Of a DNA stretch of 64,000 nucleotides, positions 44,818 through 57,723 are shown in pieces. The first letter of the stretch is position 1, and each line of letters opens with the position of its first letter. The stretch is from contig NZ_CP041025.1 in NCBI RefSeq assembly GCF_006385135.1, positions 775,501 through 839,500 on the forward strand, read 5' to 3'. A model generated the notes under the pieces. The model saw only the letters and a program-made list of their open reading frames with translations. It had not been told where the DNA came from and did no database searches. The translations under genes and the position numbers were made by a program. The DNA is from Paremcibacter congregatus. GTDB lineage: Bacteria; Pseudomonadota; Alphaproteobacteria; Sphingomonadales; Emcibacteraceae.

Positions 44818-45933
44818 ATGAATAATTTTTATCAAAAGTATCTTCTTCCGGGGCTGGTTTTTCAGGGTGTTGTGATTGGCGGCGGATATGCCACGGGGCG
44901 CGAACTGGTCGAGTTTTTCCTGCCCTATGGACCCGTGAGCGGTCTTCTGGCCATGGGCGCGGCGGCGCTGATCTGGAGCCTGGTCATGGCGGTTTCCTTC
45001 GAACTTTGCCGTATGAGCCGGAGTTATGATTATAAGTCCTTTTTCCTGCAACTGCTGGGACGTTTCTGGTTTCTTTATGAATTTTTATTGTTGGCCTTGA
45101 TGATTGTGGTGTTGTCAGTGATTGGTGCGGCGGCGGGGGAAATCGTGCAGAATTTATTTTCTATTCCGGCGTTGGCGGGAACGGCGCTTTTGCTTTTTGT
45201 CGTGGGCGGGCTTACGTTTTTCGGCAGCCAGTTGATTGAACGCTTTATGGGCGGCTGGTCCCTGTTGCTGTATCTTTGTTATTTCAGTCTCGTCATATTG
45301 TGTTTTATGACGTTCGGCGACGCAATCAAGGCCAGTTACAGCGCGGCGACGCTGACATCGGGCTGGGCCATAGGCGGTCTGCAATATGCCGGTTATAACC
45401 TGGCGACGGTGCCGGCGGTTTTTTTCTGTCTTACCCATTTGACAAAACGCCGGGACGCCTTGACATCCGGGATGCTGGCGGGTGGCATTGGCATGTTGCC
45501 TGCGGTATTTTTATTTGTTGCCATGATGGGCCATTATCCGGATATCGGGTCGGAAGCCATTCCCAGCACCTGGTTGTTATCTCAAATCGGACTGCCGTGG
45601 TTCTCCGTTATTTTTCAGGTCGTGCTGCTGGGGACATTCGTGCAAACCGGCGTTGGGCTGATCCATTCAATAAACGAGAGGATCGCGGCAACCCTTGAAT
45701 CCCAGGGGCGAAAGATGCCAAGACCTGCCCGCCCGGCAGTTGCACTTGTCTTGTTGATCACGGCGGTCTTTCTGGCGAACCGCTTTGGGCTGGTTGCGTT
45801 GATCGCCAATGGGTACGGCATTCTGACGTTTGGTTTCTTAGCGGTTTTTGTTGTGCCTGTTTTGTGCATTGGGACGTATAAAATACTGTGGCCCACGGCG
45901 CCTGGCGCCAAGGTTGATATCCAGGGGCCTTAA
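44818..45933 (+). CDS. YkvI-like inner-membrane permease
   Basis: The 371-residue hydrophobic protein has about 10 transmembrane segments. It opens with YQKYLLPGLVFQGVVIGGGYATGRELVEFF, whose GGGYATGRE loop is characteristic of YkvI/branched-chain-transporter-like proteins of the APC superfamily. The function of this group is poorly known; amino-acid transport is the usual suggestion. It follows the D-amino-acid operon but is beyond a terminator, so it may have its own promoter. It is the best candidate for importing released amino acids or peptides. Its 3' end is only 13 nt from the convergent ung gene, with no terminator between. Confidence 0.8.
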   Translation: MNNFYQKYLLPGLVFQGVVIGGGYATGRELVEFFLPYGPVSGLLAMGAAALIWSLVMAVSFELCRMSRSYDYKSFFLQLLGRFWFLYEFLLLALMIVVLSVIGAAAGEIVQNLFSIPALAGTALLLFVVGGLTFFGSQLIERFMGGWSLLLYLCYFSLVILCFMTFGDAIKASYSAATLTSGWAIGGLQYAGYNLATVPAVFFCLTHLTKRRDALTSGMLAGGIGMLPAVFLFVAMMGHYPDIGSEAIPSTWLLSQIGLPWFSVIFQVVLLGTFVQTGVGLIHSINERIAATLESQGRKMPRPARPAVALVLLITAVFLANRFGLVALIANGYGILTFGFLAVFVVPVLCIGTYKILWPTAPGAKVDIQGP

Positions 45934-45946
45934 AAAAACGTCCGGG

Positions 45947-46666
45947 TCAGCTATCGTCTGATAACTGACTCAGGGGCGGCAGACTCCAATCAATGGGTTT
46001 TTTACCATGAGCCTGAAGATACTGGTTGGTTTTCGAAAATGGTTGGCTGCCGAAAAAACCACGGTAGGAAGACAGAGGCGAGGGGTGCGGCGACTGCAGA
46101 ACAAGATGACGGTTACGGTCTATCTTCGCCCCTTTTTTTTGTGCGTAGCTGCCCCAGAGAATGAAGACGAGATTATCATGCTTCTGGTTCAGTTCAGAGA
46201 TAATGTGATCGGTGAATGTTTCCCATCCCTGTCCCTGGTGGGAGCCGGCATTCTGGGCGCGTACGGTGAGGACAGAATTGAGCAGCAGAACCCCCTGATC
46301 CGCCCAGGATAACAGGCAGCCATGATCCGGGCGGGGAATACCAAGATCACTTTCAAGTTCCTTGTAGATGTTGACCAGAGACGGCGGCGGGGTGATGCCG
46401 GGCCGGACGGAAAAACAAAACCCGTGGGCCTGACCCGGGCCATGATAGGGGTCCTGACCGAGGATGACCACCTTGACCTTGTCAACTGGGGTATGGTCCA
46501 GGGCGGCGAAATAGTCCGGTCCGGGCGGGAAAATATGGTGACCGCTTGCAAGTTCTGCTTTGAGATAGGATTTGAGTTGTTGCATGTAGTCTTTGGAAAA
46601 CTCCAGAGAGAGCAGCGCCTTCCAGCTCTCTTCCAGTTTTATATTCTGTTCGGTGCTGTCGATCAT
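45947..46666 (-). CDS. ung: Uracil-DNA glycosylase (family 1)
   Basis: The 239-residue UNG removes uracil from DNA during base-excision repair. It carries the water-activating motif [14 protein letters not shown], the LLLNSVLTV block and the minor-groove loop HPSPLS ([15 protein letters not shown]). All catalytic residues are present and the length is typical. It is unrelated to the catabolic neighbours and is a housekeeping gene transcribed convergently with the permease. The start at 46666 places the N-terminal helix normally. Confidence 0.97.
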   Translation of the reverse strand: MIDSTEQNIKLEESWKALLSLEFSKDYMQQLKSYLKAELASGHHIFPPGPDYFAALDHTPVDKVKVVILGQDPYHGPGQAHGFCFSVRPGITPPPSLVNIYKELESDLGIPRPDHGCLLSWADQGVLLLNSVLTVRAQNAGSHQGQGWETFTDHIISELNQKHDNLVFILWGSYAQKKGAKIDRNRHLVLQSPHPSPLSSYRGFFGSQPFSKTNQYLQAHGKKPIDWSLPPLSQLSDDS

Positions 46667-46804
46667 ACCTGAAAATTCTGTTCCTGTGGTGTTTGATACT
46701 GGCCCTACTATACAAAATCATCGAAATAAAATCACCGGTAAATTAATCATTGGAATTTTCTTCTGTTGAAGAAATGTAGTGGCAATTTACAGGGAATTTC
46801 CTTC

Positions 46805-47806
46805 TTAATGATAGCCTTCACCGGTTTTGACTTTCCCCCGAAAGACCCAGTAGGCATAAGCTGTATACCCCAGGATAAGAGGCAAAAGCACCATCGTTCC
46901 CACCAGAAGAAAGCTTTGACTTTCTTCGGGCGCAGCCGCCTGCCAGATGGTTATTTCAAGCGGTACGATATAAGGGAACAGGCTGATGCCCAGCCCAATG
47001 AAACTGAGGATAAACAGCAGGATCGCGGCAAGAAAGGCGCTGTGATCCGGGCCATGGTTCAGGCTGTGCCACAACCACCAGGTTCCGAGTACGACGGCAA
47101 TGGGAACCGGGGTGACGTATATCAAGGTGGGCCAGGAAAACCAGATATCTACGAAACGCGGGACGAGCCATAAGGTGGCGCCACTAATCAGAATGATAAA
47201 AGCCACGGTGCCAATGGCGCAGCGTCGGGCAAACCTTCTGGCGATGTCCCGCAAGCCTCCTTCTGTTTTCATCACCAGCCAGGTGGCGCCGAGTAATGCA
47301 TACCCGACGACCAGAGCAACACCGGTCATCACACTGAAAGGGGTTAGCCAGTCCCACCAGCCGCCGGCGTAGGTGCGGCCGTCCACATCTATGCCCTGGA
47401 TAAAAGCCCCAAGGGCGATGCCCTGACACAGGGCCGCGATTAAGGACCCCATGGTGAAGGAAAAATCCCAATAGGGGCGATGGGCGTCATCACGCCAGCG
47501 AAATTCGAAAGCGACCCCGCGAAAAACAAGACCGAGGAGCATGGCGAGAAGCGGTGCATATAGTGCCGGCATCAGCAGAGCATAAGCGAGGGGAAATGCG
47601 GCGAAAAGTCCGCCGCCGCCAAGCACGAGCCATGTTTCGTTTCCATCCCATACCGGGGCGATCGAATTCATGGCCGTATCCCGGTTTTCTCCTGCGGGCA
47701 GGAAGGGAAATAGAATGCCGATCCCGAGGTCAAAACCGTCAAGAATGACATAGATCAGGATGGCGGCCGCAAGCAGGAAAGCCCAGATCAGAGGAAGGTC
47801 AATCAT
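46805..47806 (-). CDS. cydB: Cytochrome bd-type quinol oxidase subunit II
   Basis: The 333-residue integral membrane subunit begins MIDLPLIWAFLLAAAILIYVILDGFDLGIG, the CydB/CioB hallmark GFDLG near residue 25, with about eight TM segments. It pairs with subunit I to reduce O2 to water using quinol. Its start overlaps subunit I by 8 nt, giving tight coupling. No CydX-sized gene is apparent after its end, which fits the cyanide-insensitive type. Confidence 0.95.
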   Translation of the reverse strand: MIDLPLIWAFLLAAAILIYVILDGFDLGIGILFPFLPAGENRDTAMNSIAPVWDGNETWLVLGGGGLFAAFPLAYALLMPALYAPLLAMLLGLVFRGVAFEFRWRDDAHRPYWDFSFTMGSLIAALCQGIALGAFIQGIDVDGRTYAGGWWDWLTPFSVMTGVALVVGYALLGATWLVMKTEGGLRDIARRFARRCAIGTVAFIILISGATLWLVPRFVDIWFSWPTLIYVTPVPIAVVLGTWWLWHSLNHGPDHSAFLAAILLFILSFIGLGISLFPYIVPLEITIWQAAAPEESQSFLLVGTMVLLPLILGYTAYAYWVFRGKVKTGEGYH

Positions 47807-49214
47807 GTTCCACTCCTGTTTTATCTGTGGTGAAGGCGGCGGCGGGGGTGGTGCCGGCGGCGCGCAGAGGTTGCCTTGTGGGAGGGCCTTCTGTTTCGGC
47901 GACGGGTGTGACCGCCATCAGGCGCAGGGTGTAAAACACGCCGGCTCCAAAGACAATAAAATATACCACGGCGAAAATGGCGAGAGAGCCGGCCACGGCG
48001 GGGGCCTCAACCGGGGAGAGGGATTCTGATGTTCTGAGCAGTCCGTAAACGGTATAGGGCTGGCGTCCTACTTCGGTCACGACCCAGCCGGAAAGAACCG
48101 CGATGAACCCGGACGGGGCCAGCAGGACAGCGGATTTTTGCAGCAATCTGTTATGAAACAGGGTGCCGTTCAGGCGCGCATAGAGGCTCCAGAGGCCGAG
48201 GCCGACCATGAGTATCCCGATGATCACCATAATGCGAAAGCTCCAAAAAACAATCAGGGCCGGAGGACGGTCTTCCCGCGCCCATTCTTTCAGTCCCAGA
48301 ACTTTTCCTGTCCAGTCATGGGTCAGGATCAGGCTCGCCATATTGGGCAGTTCAATGGCATAATCCGTGCGCTCTTTGTCGTCGTTGGGCAGGCCGAACA
48401 GAACCAGGGGGGCGCCATCGGTTGTATCATAAAGACCTTCTATAGCGGCTATTTTCCGGGGTTGATATTCCAGCGTGTTCAGGCCATGCAGATCGCCGGC
48501 CACCACTTGCAGCGGTGCGACGCAGGCCGCCATCCACAGGGCCATGGAAAACATGATCCGGGCGGGTTTGTTGGTCCTGTCCCGCAGCAGGTGCCAGGCC
48601 CCGACGCCGCCGACGACAAAGGCCGTTGTCAGATAGGCCGCCAGCACCATATGAACCAGGCGATAGGGGAAAGACGGGTTAAAGATCACCGCCCACCAGT
48701 CCTCGACTATGAACTGGCCGACCTCGTTAATTGAAAAGCCGGCCGGGGTTTGCATCCAGCTGTTGACGCTGAGAATCCAGAAGGCGGAAAATAGTGTGCC
48801 GAAGGCCACCATCAGTGTGGCGGAGTAATGTATTCGGGGCCCGACCTTGTTATGACCAAAGAGCATTACCCCGAGGAACCCCGCTTCAAGAAAAAAAGCA
48901 GACAGAACTTCATAGCCCATGAGCGGTCCAATGACCGGTCCAGTCTTGTCAGAAAAAACGGCCCAGTTCGTGCCAAACTGGTAGCTCATGACCAAACCGG
49001 AAACGACGCCCATACCAAATACCATGGCGAATATTCTAAGCCAGTATTTAAAGGTGACGAGATAGGCCTTATCACCAGTTTTGAGCCATAATCCTTCGAG
49101 AACCGCAAGATAGGAGGCCAGGCCAATGGAAAAAGCTGGAAATATGATATGGAAGGCGATGGTGAAAGCGAACTGAAGTCGCGCAAGAAGTTCCGCCGAG
49201 GGCAGGTCTAGCAT
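47799..49214 (-). CDS. cydA: Cytochrome bd-type quinol oxidase subunit I (short Q-loop, CIO type)
   Basis: The 471-residue subunit I has haem-ligand-bearing N-terminal segments (FTIAFHIIFPAFSIGLA), a central FEAGFLG-like segment (FFLEAGFLGVMLFG) and the C-terminal GRQPYTVYGLLRTSE motif. In this last motif Tyr takes the place of the Trp usually found in GRQPW. At this length the quinol-binding Q-loop is short, as in cyanide-insensitive oxidases. It catalyses quinol oxidation with high O2 affinity and low coupling. The 276-base region upstream, shared with the divergent LuxR gene, contains no recognisable FNR/ANR box by eye. Confidence 0.95.
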   Translation of the reverse strand: MLDLPSAELLARLQFAFTIAFHIIFPAFSIGLASYLAVLEGLWLKTGDKAYLVTFKYWLRIFAMVFGMGVVSGLVMSYQFGTNWAVFSDKTGPVIGPLMGYEVLSAFFLEAGFLGVMLFGHNKVGPRIHYSATLMVAFGTLFSAFWILSVNSWMQTPAGFSINEVGQFIVEDWWAVIFNPSFPYRLVHMVLAAYLTTAFVVGGVGAWHLLRDRTNKPARIMFSMALWMAACVAPLQVVAGDLHGLNTLEYQPRKIAAIEGLYDTTDGAPLVLFGLPNDDKERTDYAIELPNMASLILTHDWTGKVLGLKEWAREDRPPALIVFWSFRIMVIIGILMVGLGLWSLYARLNGTLFHNRLLQKSAVLLAPSGFIAVLSGWVVTEVGRQPYTVYGLLRTSESLSPVEAPAVAGSLAIFAVVYFIVFGAGVFYTLRLMAVTPVAETEGPPTRQPLRAAGTTPAAAFTTDKTGVEHD

Positions 49215-49490
49215 CGCAAAATCCTTTTGTTATCCGCTGGAAAACCACTCAACTATACAATACCGGGGCTCAGTTTATGGCCAATGAAATATTCTGTAAA
49301 GCTCCAATTGTTACTTTCTAGTCAAAGTGTTCTAAGCGCGACCCCATTTTAATCCGGCCCTGTCAGTACCCCCCGCATTAACCGGGCGCCTGGCTAGTCC
49401 GGTGCGTGAAGTTTGCCGTAGATTTATAGTCTGGCCCGATTTATAACGAATAAAGATAACATTGTGTTGCCATAAGGTGAATGAGCATTA

Positions 49491-50363
49491 ATGACGGTCA
49501 AAGCGGGATCATATGAGTGGCATGAGAAAGTTGCCGAACTGTTGGAGGCCGTCGGCGGTCCGGCGGCGGCGCAGAGGTTGCAGGAAACGCTTTCCAGCCT
49601 ACTCGCCATGGACAGCTTCATAGTTTTTCGATACCGCTATTATGACGTCCCGGAAATTCTTTATGACAATGTCAGCCATGCCCGCCGGCAGAACAACCTG
49701 GATAATTATTTGGACGGGGCTTATCTGCTGGATCCCTTTTACCAGTATTTTCTCGAAGATCGCGGCCCTGGTGTGGTGCCCCTGAAACAAGCCGGACCGG
49801 ATCATTTCCTGAAAAGTGAATATTACCGCACTTATTATAAGTTTTCTGGCCTGCGGGATGAGGTCAATATCTTCCTGCGCCTGTCCGACAGTGTTTATAT
49901 CGTTCTGGCGATGGGGCGCAGCAAGGGCAGGGGGCGTTTTGGCAAGCAGGACTTGCAGCATCTAGAGAATATCCTGCCGATTATTCAGTTGTTTTGTCGA
50001 CGCCAATGGGGGACGGAGGTGCTTGCGACCTCTGCGGCCCCCGCGTCTGATAATTACAACAGCAGATTTCTTGCGGCGCTCAAAAATTTCGGCGCGTCCT
50101 GCCTGTCGAAAAAAGAACGTGAAGTCCTGAATCTCCTGTTGATGGGGCATTCGGGAAAATCGACGGCGGAGCGGATGAAAATTTCCCTCGGAACAGTGAA
50201 AATTCATCGCAATAATATTTATTCCAAGCTTGATATCCGGTCGCAATCTGAATTATTTTCGCTATTTATCGGCGCCGTGGCCGCGATGACCGGGGATGGT
50301 ACTGAAGATCCTCTTGTAGCTTATCATGCCAAGCCTCCCCTGGCGGAAAAAAAATTCCTATAA
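49491..50363 (+). CDS. LuxR-type transcriptional regulator upstream of gabDT
   Basis: The 290-residue regulator has a C-terminal LuxR HTH (LSKKEREVLNLLLMGHSGKSTAERMKISLGTVKIHRNNIYSKL). An N-terminal domain of about 180 residues is rich in aromatics and lacks a response-regulator receiver. It may be a small-molecule sensor of the autoinducer-like or PAS-like shape, but I cannot name the ligand. It lies directly before gabD, so control of the GABA pathway is likely. SD-like AAGGTGA is 10 nt upstream. A 12-codon ORF (ATG 49481 to TGA 49516) starts next to that site and overlaps the gene start in another frame, which might modulate translation. Confidence 0.85.
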   Translation: MTVKAGSYEWHEKVAELLEAVGGPAAAQRLQETLSSLLAMDSFIVFRYRYYDVPEILYDNVSHARRQNNLDNYLDGAYLLDPFYQYFLEDRGPGVVPLKQAGPDHFLKSEYYRTYYKFSGLRDEVNIFLRLSDSVYIVLAMGRSKGRGRFGKQDLQHLENILPIIQLFCRRQWGTEVLATSAAPASDNYNSRFLAALKNFGASCLSKKEREVLNLLLMGHSGKSTAERMKISLGTVKIHRNNIYSKLDIRSQSELFSLFIGAVAAMTGDGTEDPLVAYHAKPPLAEKKFL

Positions 50364-50435
50364 CTTTGTATATATGGTCCTGTCGCTTCTGATCCGGTAT
50401 ACTTTCCCTAATTTTTAGATTTGGGAATAGACATT

Positions 50436-51890
50436 ATGAATCTGAGCGATACATCTTTAGTGCGCCACGAGGCCTATATCAACGGCGCATGGACGTCGGC
50501 AGCTTCCGGCAAGAGTTTTCCGGTCACCAATCCGGCCAACGGCAAGGAATTGGCGATGGTGACAGATGCCGGTGTTGGAGAGACACAAGCGGCGATCACG
50601 GCGGCGGCCGAGGCCTTGGCCGGCTGGGCGGCGAAAACCGCGAAAGAACGTGCCGCCATTCTGCGCAAGTGGCATGACCTTATTCTGGATAACAAGCAGG
50701 ATCTGGCGGAGATGATGAGCGCGGAACAGGGCAAGCCTCTGGCGGAATCTCTGGGCGAGATCGCATATGGCGCTTCCTATATCGAATGGTATGCGGAAGA
50801 GGCCAAACGGGTATATGGGGATATCATCCCGTCCCCCGGAGCCGATAAGCGCATTCTGGTTCTGAAACAACCGGTCGGAGTTGTGGCGGCCATCACGCCA
50901 TGGAATTTCCCCAACGCCATGATCACCCGCAAGGTCGCTCCGGCTTTGGCGGCGGGCTGTAGCGTGATTGTCAAGCCCAGCGAGGAAACGCCTTTGTCTG
51001 CTCTGGCACTGGCGGAACTTGGGGCGCGGGCCGGTATTCCCGGCGGGGTGTTGAACATCCTGCCGACCAGCGATTCTGCGGGTGTCGGAGAAGTTCTGAC
51101 GGCGAGCCCGGTGGTTCGTAAACTGTCCTTCACAGGTTCCACGGCGGTCGGCAAAAAACTGATCCGGCAATGTGCCGATACGGTGAAGAAAGTGTCTATG
51201 GAACTCGGCGGCAATGCACCGTTTATTGTCTTTGACGATGCGGATATGGATCAGGCGATTGCTGGCGTCATGGCGTCAAAATACCGTAATGCCGGTCAGA
51301 CCTGTGTCTGCGCCAATCGCATTCTGGTGCAGGATGGCATATATGACGCCTTTGCCGCAAAATTGAAGCAGGCGGTGAACGACCTGATTGTCGGGTCGTA
51401 TGACAGCGAGAATGTCACCACCGGCCCGCTGATCAATGAAGCAGCGGTCTGCAAGGTCGAGGGACTGGTGGGGTCTGCGGTAAAAGGCGGCGCCAAGCTT
51501 CTTGTCGGTGGCGCGCGCCACGCAAAAGGCGGGCAGTTTTATAGCCCGACCATTCTGACTGATGTAACCCGCGACATGGATATTTTCTCGGAGGAAATTT
51601 TTGGCCCGGTGGCGCCCTTGTTCCGTTTTGAAACCGAAGAACAGGCGGTCGCGATGGCCAACGACACTATTTACGGTTTGGCATCCTATTTCTACAGCAC
51701 TGACCTTGCCCGGATCTGGCGGGTTTCAGAGGCGTTGGAATATGGCATGGTGGGAGTTAATGAGGGCATTATCTCTAACGAAGCGGCGCCGTTTGGCGGA
51801 GTGAAGCAGTCCGGTATGGGGCGTGAAGGCTCTAAATACGGCCTGGATGACTATCTGGAAATTAAATATATCTGCCTTGGCGGAATGTAA
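50436..51890 (+). CDS. gabD: Succinate-semialdehyde dehydrogenase
   Basis: The 484-residue aldehyde dehydrogenase matches GabD in length. It has the general base Glu in MELGGNAPFIVF, the catalytic Cys in NAGQTCVCANRI and the NAD(P) site TPWNFPNAM plus FTGSTAVGK. It oxidises succinate semialdehyde to succinate, the second step of GABA degradation. The ATG at 50436 follows GGGA; the longer in-frame start at 50421 adds five unlikely residues. It is separated by 16 nt from gabT, forming an operon. Confidence 0.95.
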   Translation: MNLSDTSLVRHEAYINGAWTSAASGKSFPVTNPANGKELAMVTDAGVGETQAAITAAAEALAGWAAKTAKERAAILRKWHDLILDNKQDLAEMMSAEQGKPLAESLGEIAYGASYIEWYAEEAKRVYGDIIPSPGADKRILVLKQPVGVVAAITPWNFPNAMITRKVAPALAAGCSVIVKPSEETPLSALALAELGARAGIPGGVLNILPTSDSAGVGEVLTASPVVRKLSFTGSTAVGKKLIRQCADTVKKVSMELGGNAPFIVFDDADMDQAIAGVMASKYRNAGQTCVCANRILVQDGIYDAFAAKLKQAVNDLIVGSYDSENVTTGPLINEAAVCKVEGLVGSAVKGGAKLLVGGARHAKGGQFYSPTILTDVTRDMDIFSEEIFGPVAPLFRFETEEQAVAMANDTIYGLASYFYSTDLARIWRVSEALEYGMVGVNEGIISNEAAPFGGVKQSGMGREGSKYGLDDYLEIKYICLGGM

Positions 51891-51906
51891 TGAGTAAGGA
51901 ATGATG

Positions 51907-53208
51907 ATGTTGACAAATAAAGACCTGCAGGCCCGTCGTGAAGCGGCCGTTCCCCCCGGTGTCGCCACCATGTTGCCGATTTTCGCCGCAAAAGCGAAAA
52001 ATGCAGAGATATGGGATGTAGAAGGCAAGCGTTATATTGATTTTGCCGGCGGCATCGCCGTGATCAATACCGGACATAACCATCCTAAAATTATGGTGGC
52101 GGTCAAGGAACAGCTCGACTGTTTTAGTCATACGTGTTTTCAGATCACGCCTTATGCCAGCTATATCGAACTGGCGGAAAAGCTCAATGATCTGGTGCCG
52201 GGTGATACGCCGAAACAGACCCTGTTTCTTTCCACTGGCGCGGAAGCGGTGGAAAACGCCATCAAGATCGCCCGCAGCCATACCGGCCGGTCCGGCGTGA
52301 TCGCCTTTTCCGGCGGATTTCATGGCAGAACCATGATGGGCATGGCGCTGACCGGCAAAGTGGTGCCGTATAAAGTCGGTTTCGGGCCATTCCCCGGAGA
52401 GGTTTTTCACGTTCCCTTTCCCAATGCGACCTGCGGGGTTAGTGAAGCGGATTCCCTGAAGGCCGTAGACGACCTGTTTGCATCAGAAATTGAGCCGTCC
52501 CGGGTGGCGGCGATGATCATTGAACCGGTTCAGGGCGAGGGTGGATTTAATATCGCATCTCCGGCTTTTCTTAAGGCTTTGCGCGCGCTCTGTGACCGGC
52601 ACGGCATTCTGTTGATTGTCGATGAAATTCAGACAGGATTTGCCCGTACCGGTAAAATGTTCGCCACCGATTATGCCGGTATTGAACCAGATATGATGAC
52701 ATTGGCCAAAAGCCTGGCGGGCGGGTTTCCCCTGTCGGCGGTGACCGGCAAGGCCGAGATTATGCAGTCGGCCAAACCCGGCGGTCTGGGCGGCACCTAT
52801 GCCGGATCGCCTTTGGGCTGTGCGGCGGCGCTGGCGGTACTGGAGGTGATCGAGGAAGAACAGCTTAACACCCGCTCAATGGCACTCGGCGCGTTGATTG
52901 TCGATCATTTGACCCAGATGAAACAGGACCCGGCGCTTGATTGTATTGGCGAGATCAGAAATCTTGGGGCGATGGTTGCCGTGGAACTGGTGCGGGAAAA
53001 TGACATGACGCAAGCCGCGCCCGAACTGGCCAAGGCGTTGGTGCAGGAAGTGGCGAAAGACGGCCTTATTCTTTTATCCTGTGGCGTGCGGGGCAATGTG
53101 ATCCGCTTTCTGTCCCCCCTGACCATTCCGGACGCACAGGTGGTGGAAGGCATGACGATCATTCATACCGCCCTGAAGCGCCTGGGTAAAATCAGGCAGG
53201 CGGCCTGA
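51907..53208 (+). CDS. gabT: 4-aminobutyrate aminotransferase
   Basis: This is a class III PLP transaminase. It has the cofactor-anchoring Lys in MTLAKSLAGGFPLS, substrate-phosphate contacts STGAEAVENAIKIAR and the IVDEIQTGFARTG PLP-aspartate block. It converts GABA and 2-oxoglutarate to succinate semialdehyde and glutamate. Three consecutive ATG codons (51901, 51904, 51907) lie after TAAGGA; only 51907 has normal spacing, so it is chosen. It ends 9 nt from the convergent glucosidase gene. Confidence 0.95.
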   Translation: MLTNKDLQARREAAVPPGVATMLPIFAAKAKNAEIWDVEGKRYIDFAGGIAVINTGHNHPKIMVAVKEQLDCFSHTCFQITPYASYIELAEKLNDLVPGDTPKQTLFLSTGAEAVENAIKIARSHTGRSGVIAFSGGFHGRTMMGMALTGKVVPYKVGFGPFPGEVFHVPFPNATCGVSEADSLKAVDDLFASEIEPSRVAAMIIEPVQGEGGFNIASPAFLKALRALCDRHGILLIVDEIQTGFARTGKMFATDYAGIEPDMMTLAKSLAGGFPLSAVTGKAEIMQSAKPGGLGGTYAGSPLGCAAALAVLEVIEEEQLNTRSMALGALIVDHLTQMKQDPALDCIGEIRNLGAMVAVELVRENDMTQAAPELAKALVQEVAKDGLILLSCGVRGNVIRFLSPLTIPDAQVVEGMTIIHTALKRLGKIRQAA

Positions 53209-53217
53209 TCCTTTTCC

Positions 53218-56422
<3,205 letters not shown>

Positions 56423-56487
56423 TATTTCTTCCTCGTTTCGGCGATACAGAAAATAGCTTAGGTTTTTATGGAGAAATATCAAGTGAA

Positions 56488-56503
56488 ATGTAATCGTTTA
56501 CAT
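56488..56503. promoter_or_regulatory. LacI-type operator upstream of the DUF1080-GH63 operon
   Basis: ATGTAATCGTTTACAT is a near-perfect palindrome with the central CG typical of LacI-family sites. It is 65 nt before the DUF1080 start and matches 14 of 16 bases at 57724-57739. It fits repression of this operon by the LacI-type gene next door. Confidence 0.7.
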
Positions 56504-56551
56504 TATTATTTCATAAAAGCGTACTGACGGTCAGGATCAGGAGTCTACTCT

Positions 56552-57553
56552 TTAACGCGCGGGGTTCACCGGGCCACTGCTCTGGCGACAAATCAGCTTG
56601 TGGGGCAGATAATGGTTCAGGCTTTCCGGTGGGGCATGGTTGATAATGTCATACAGCATCGACATGGCCATGGTGCCGAATTCCTCGGCGGGTTGAGAGA
56701 TGGTGGTCAGGGGCGGGTCGCAATAGGCGGCAAAACTGATGTCATCGAAACCGGCGACGGAAATATCACCCGGCACGGACAGGCCCAGTGATTTTATATG
56801 GTGGATGGCGCCAAAGGCCATTTCGTCGCTGAAGCAGAAGAGCGCTGTCGGTCGGGACGGGTGGGTCATTAATCCTCGGGCTGCTGCCTCGCCGGAGGCC
56901 AGAGAGAAATCCCCGGTTCCCACCAGGCTGGTGTCAACCTCAAGATTATTCTCACGCAAGGCTTCCTGATAGCCACGCAGGCGATCCTGGGTGATCGGAC
57001 TGTCGCTCGGGCCCTGAATGGCGGCGATTCGCGTATGGCCGAGGGAAATGAGATGTTCTGTCATGCTTTTTGCCGCCGCCGCATTGTCAAGCTGCACTGT
57101 GGGAATCCCCGCATCGCGGACACAATCACAGGCGTTCACCAGCGGCAGGGAGAGGTCGGCTTCATTCTCAAACGGGATATGGGCATGTAGTTGAATGATG
57201 CCGTCGGCCTGGGATGTCTTGACCATATTGGCGTAGGTATATTCCCGTTCCGCCAGCCCCTGTGTGTCGCCGAGCAACACCGAATAGCCTTTTTTCTGGG
57301 CGGCCTGCTCTATGCCGCGGATCACGCGCGAGAAAAAGGAATTGGCGATATCGGGTACCAGAACAACAATGGCCAGAGCCTTGCGGGTTCTGAAGTTCCG
57401 CGCCAGAACGTTAGGGCGATAATTGGTTTTGGCAATGGCGGCATGGACCTTCTCACGCGTCTTGGGGGATACCTTGTCCGGCATGCTCAGGGTACGGGAA
57501 ACAGTAGCGACGGAAACGCCGGCTAGTTTGGATACCTCTTGAATTGTCGTCAT
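56552..57553 (-). CDS. LacI-family transcriptional repressor
   Basis: The 333-residue repressor has the LacI HTH TTIQEVSKLAGVSVATVSRTL and hinge RPNVLARNFRTRKA, then a periplasmic-binding-protein-like sugar domain (VLVPDIANSFFSRVIRGIEQAA, GYQEALRENNLEV, FCFSDEMAFGAI). The effector is probably a sugar or keto-sugar. It is flanked by two operators matching 14/16 bases. These lie before the DUF1080-GH63 genes downstream of it on its own strand and before the divergent Gfo/Idh operon. It therefore likely controls both halves of the glycoside locus and perhaps itself. Confidence 0.93.
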   Translation of the reverse strand: MTTIQEVSKLAGVSVATVSRTLSMPDKVSPKTREKVHAAIAKTNYRPNVLARNFRTRKALAIVVLVPDIANSFFSRVIRGIEQAAQKKGYSVLLGDTQGLAEREYTYANMVKTSQADGIIQLHAHIPFENEADLSLPLVNACDCVRDAGIPTVQLDNAAAAKSMTEHLISLGHTRIAAIQGPSDSPITQDRLRGYQEALRENNLEVDTSLVGTGDFSLASGEAAARGLMTHPSRPTALFCFSDEMAFGAIHHIKSLGLSVPGDISVAGFDDISFAAYCDPPLTTISQPAEEFGTMAMSMLYDIINHAPPESLNHYLPHKLICRQSSGPVNPAR

Positions 57554-57723
57554 GTCTTACACCCCGTTTTTTGCGGCCTCTTTTGGGCGGCATAGCCTGT
57601 CTTGGTCTTGTTGTCGATAATTTATTGTTTAGCATATTACATCAAATGTCGAATGATGCATTATTTGTTTTTTATTTGCCGGGAATGATTTTTTATTTGC
57701 CAGATGATTTTTCCTTCCTTAGA

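Noticed and set aside
49215-49490. Possible FNR/ANR box controlling the bd oxidase
   Set aside because: No TTGAT-N4-ATCAA-like sequence is visible in the 276-base divergent region.
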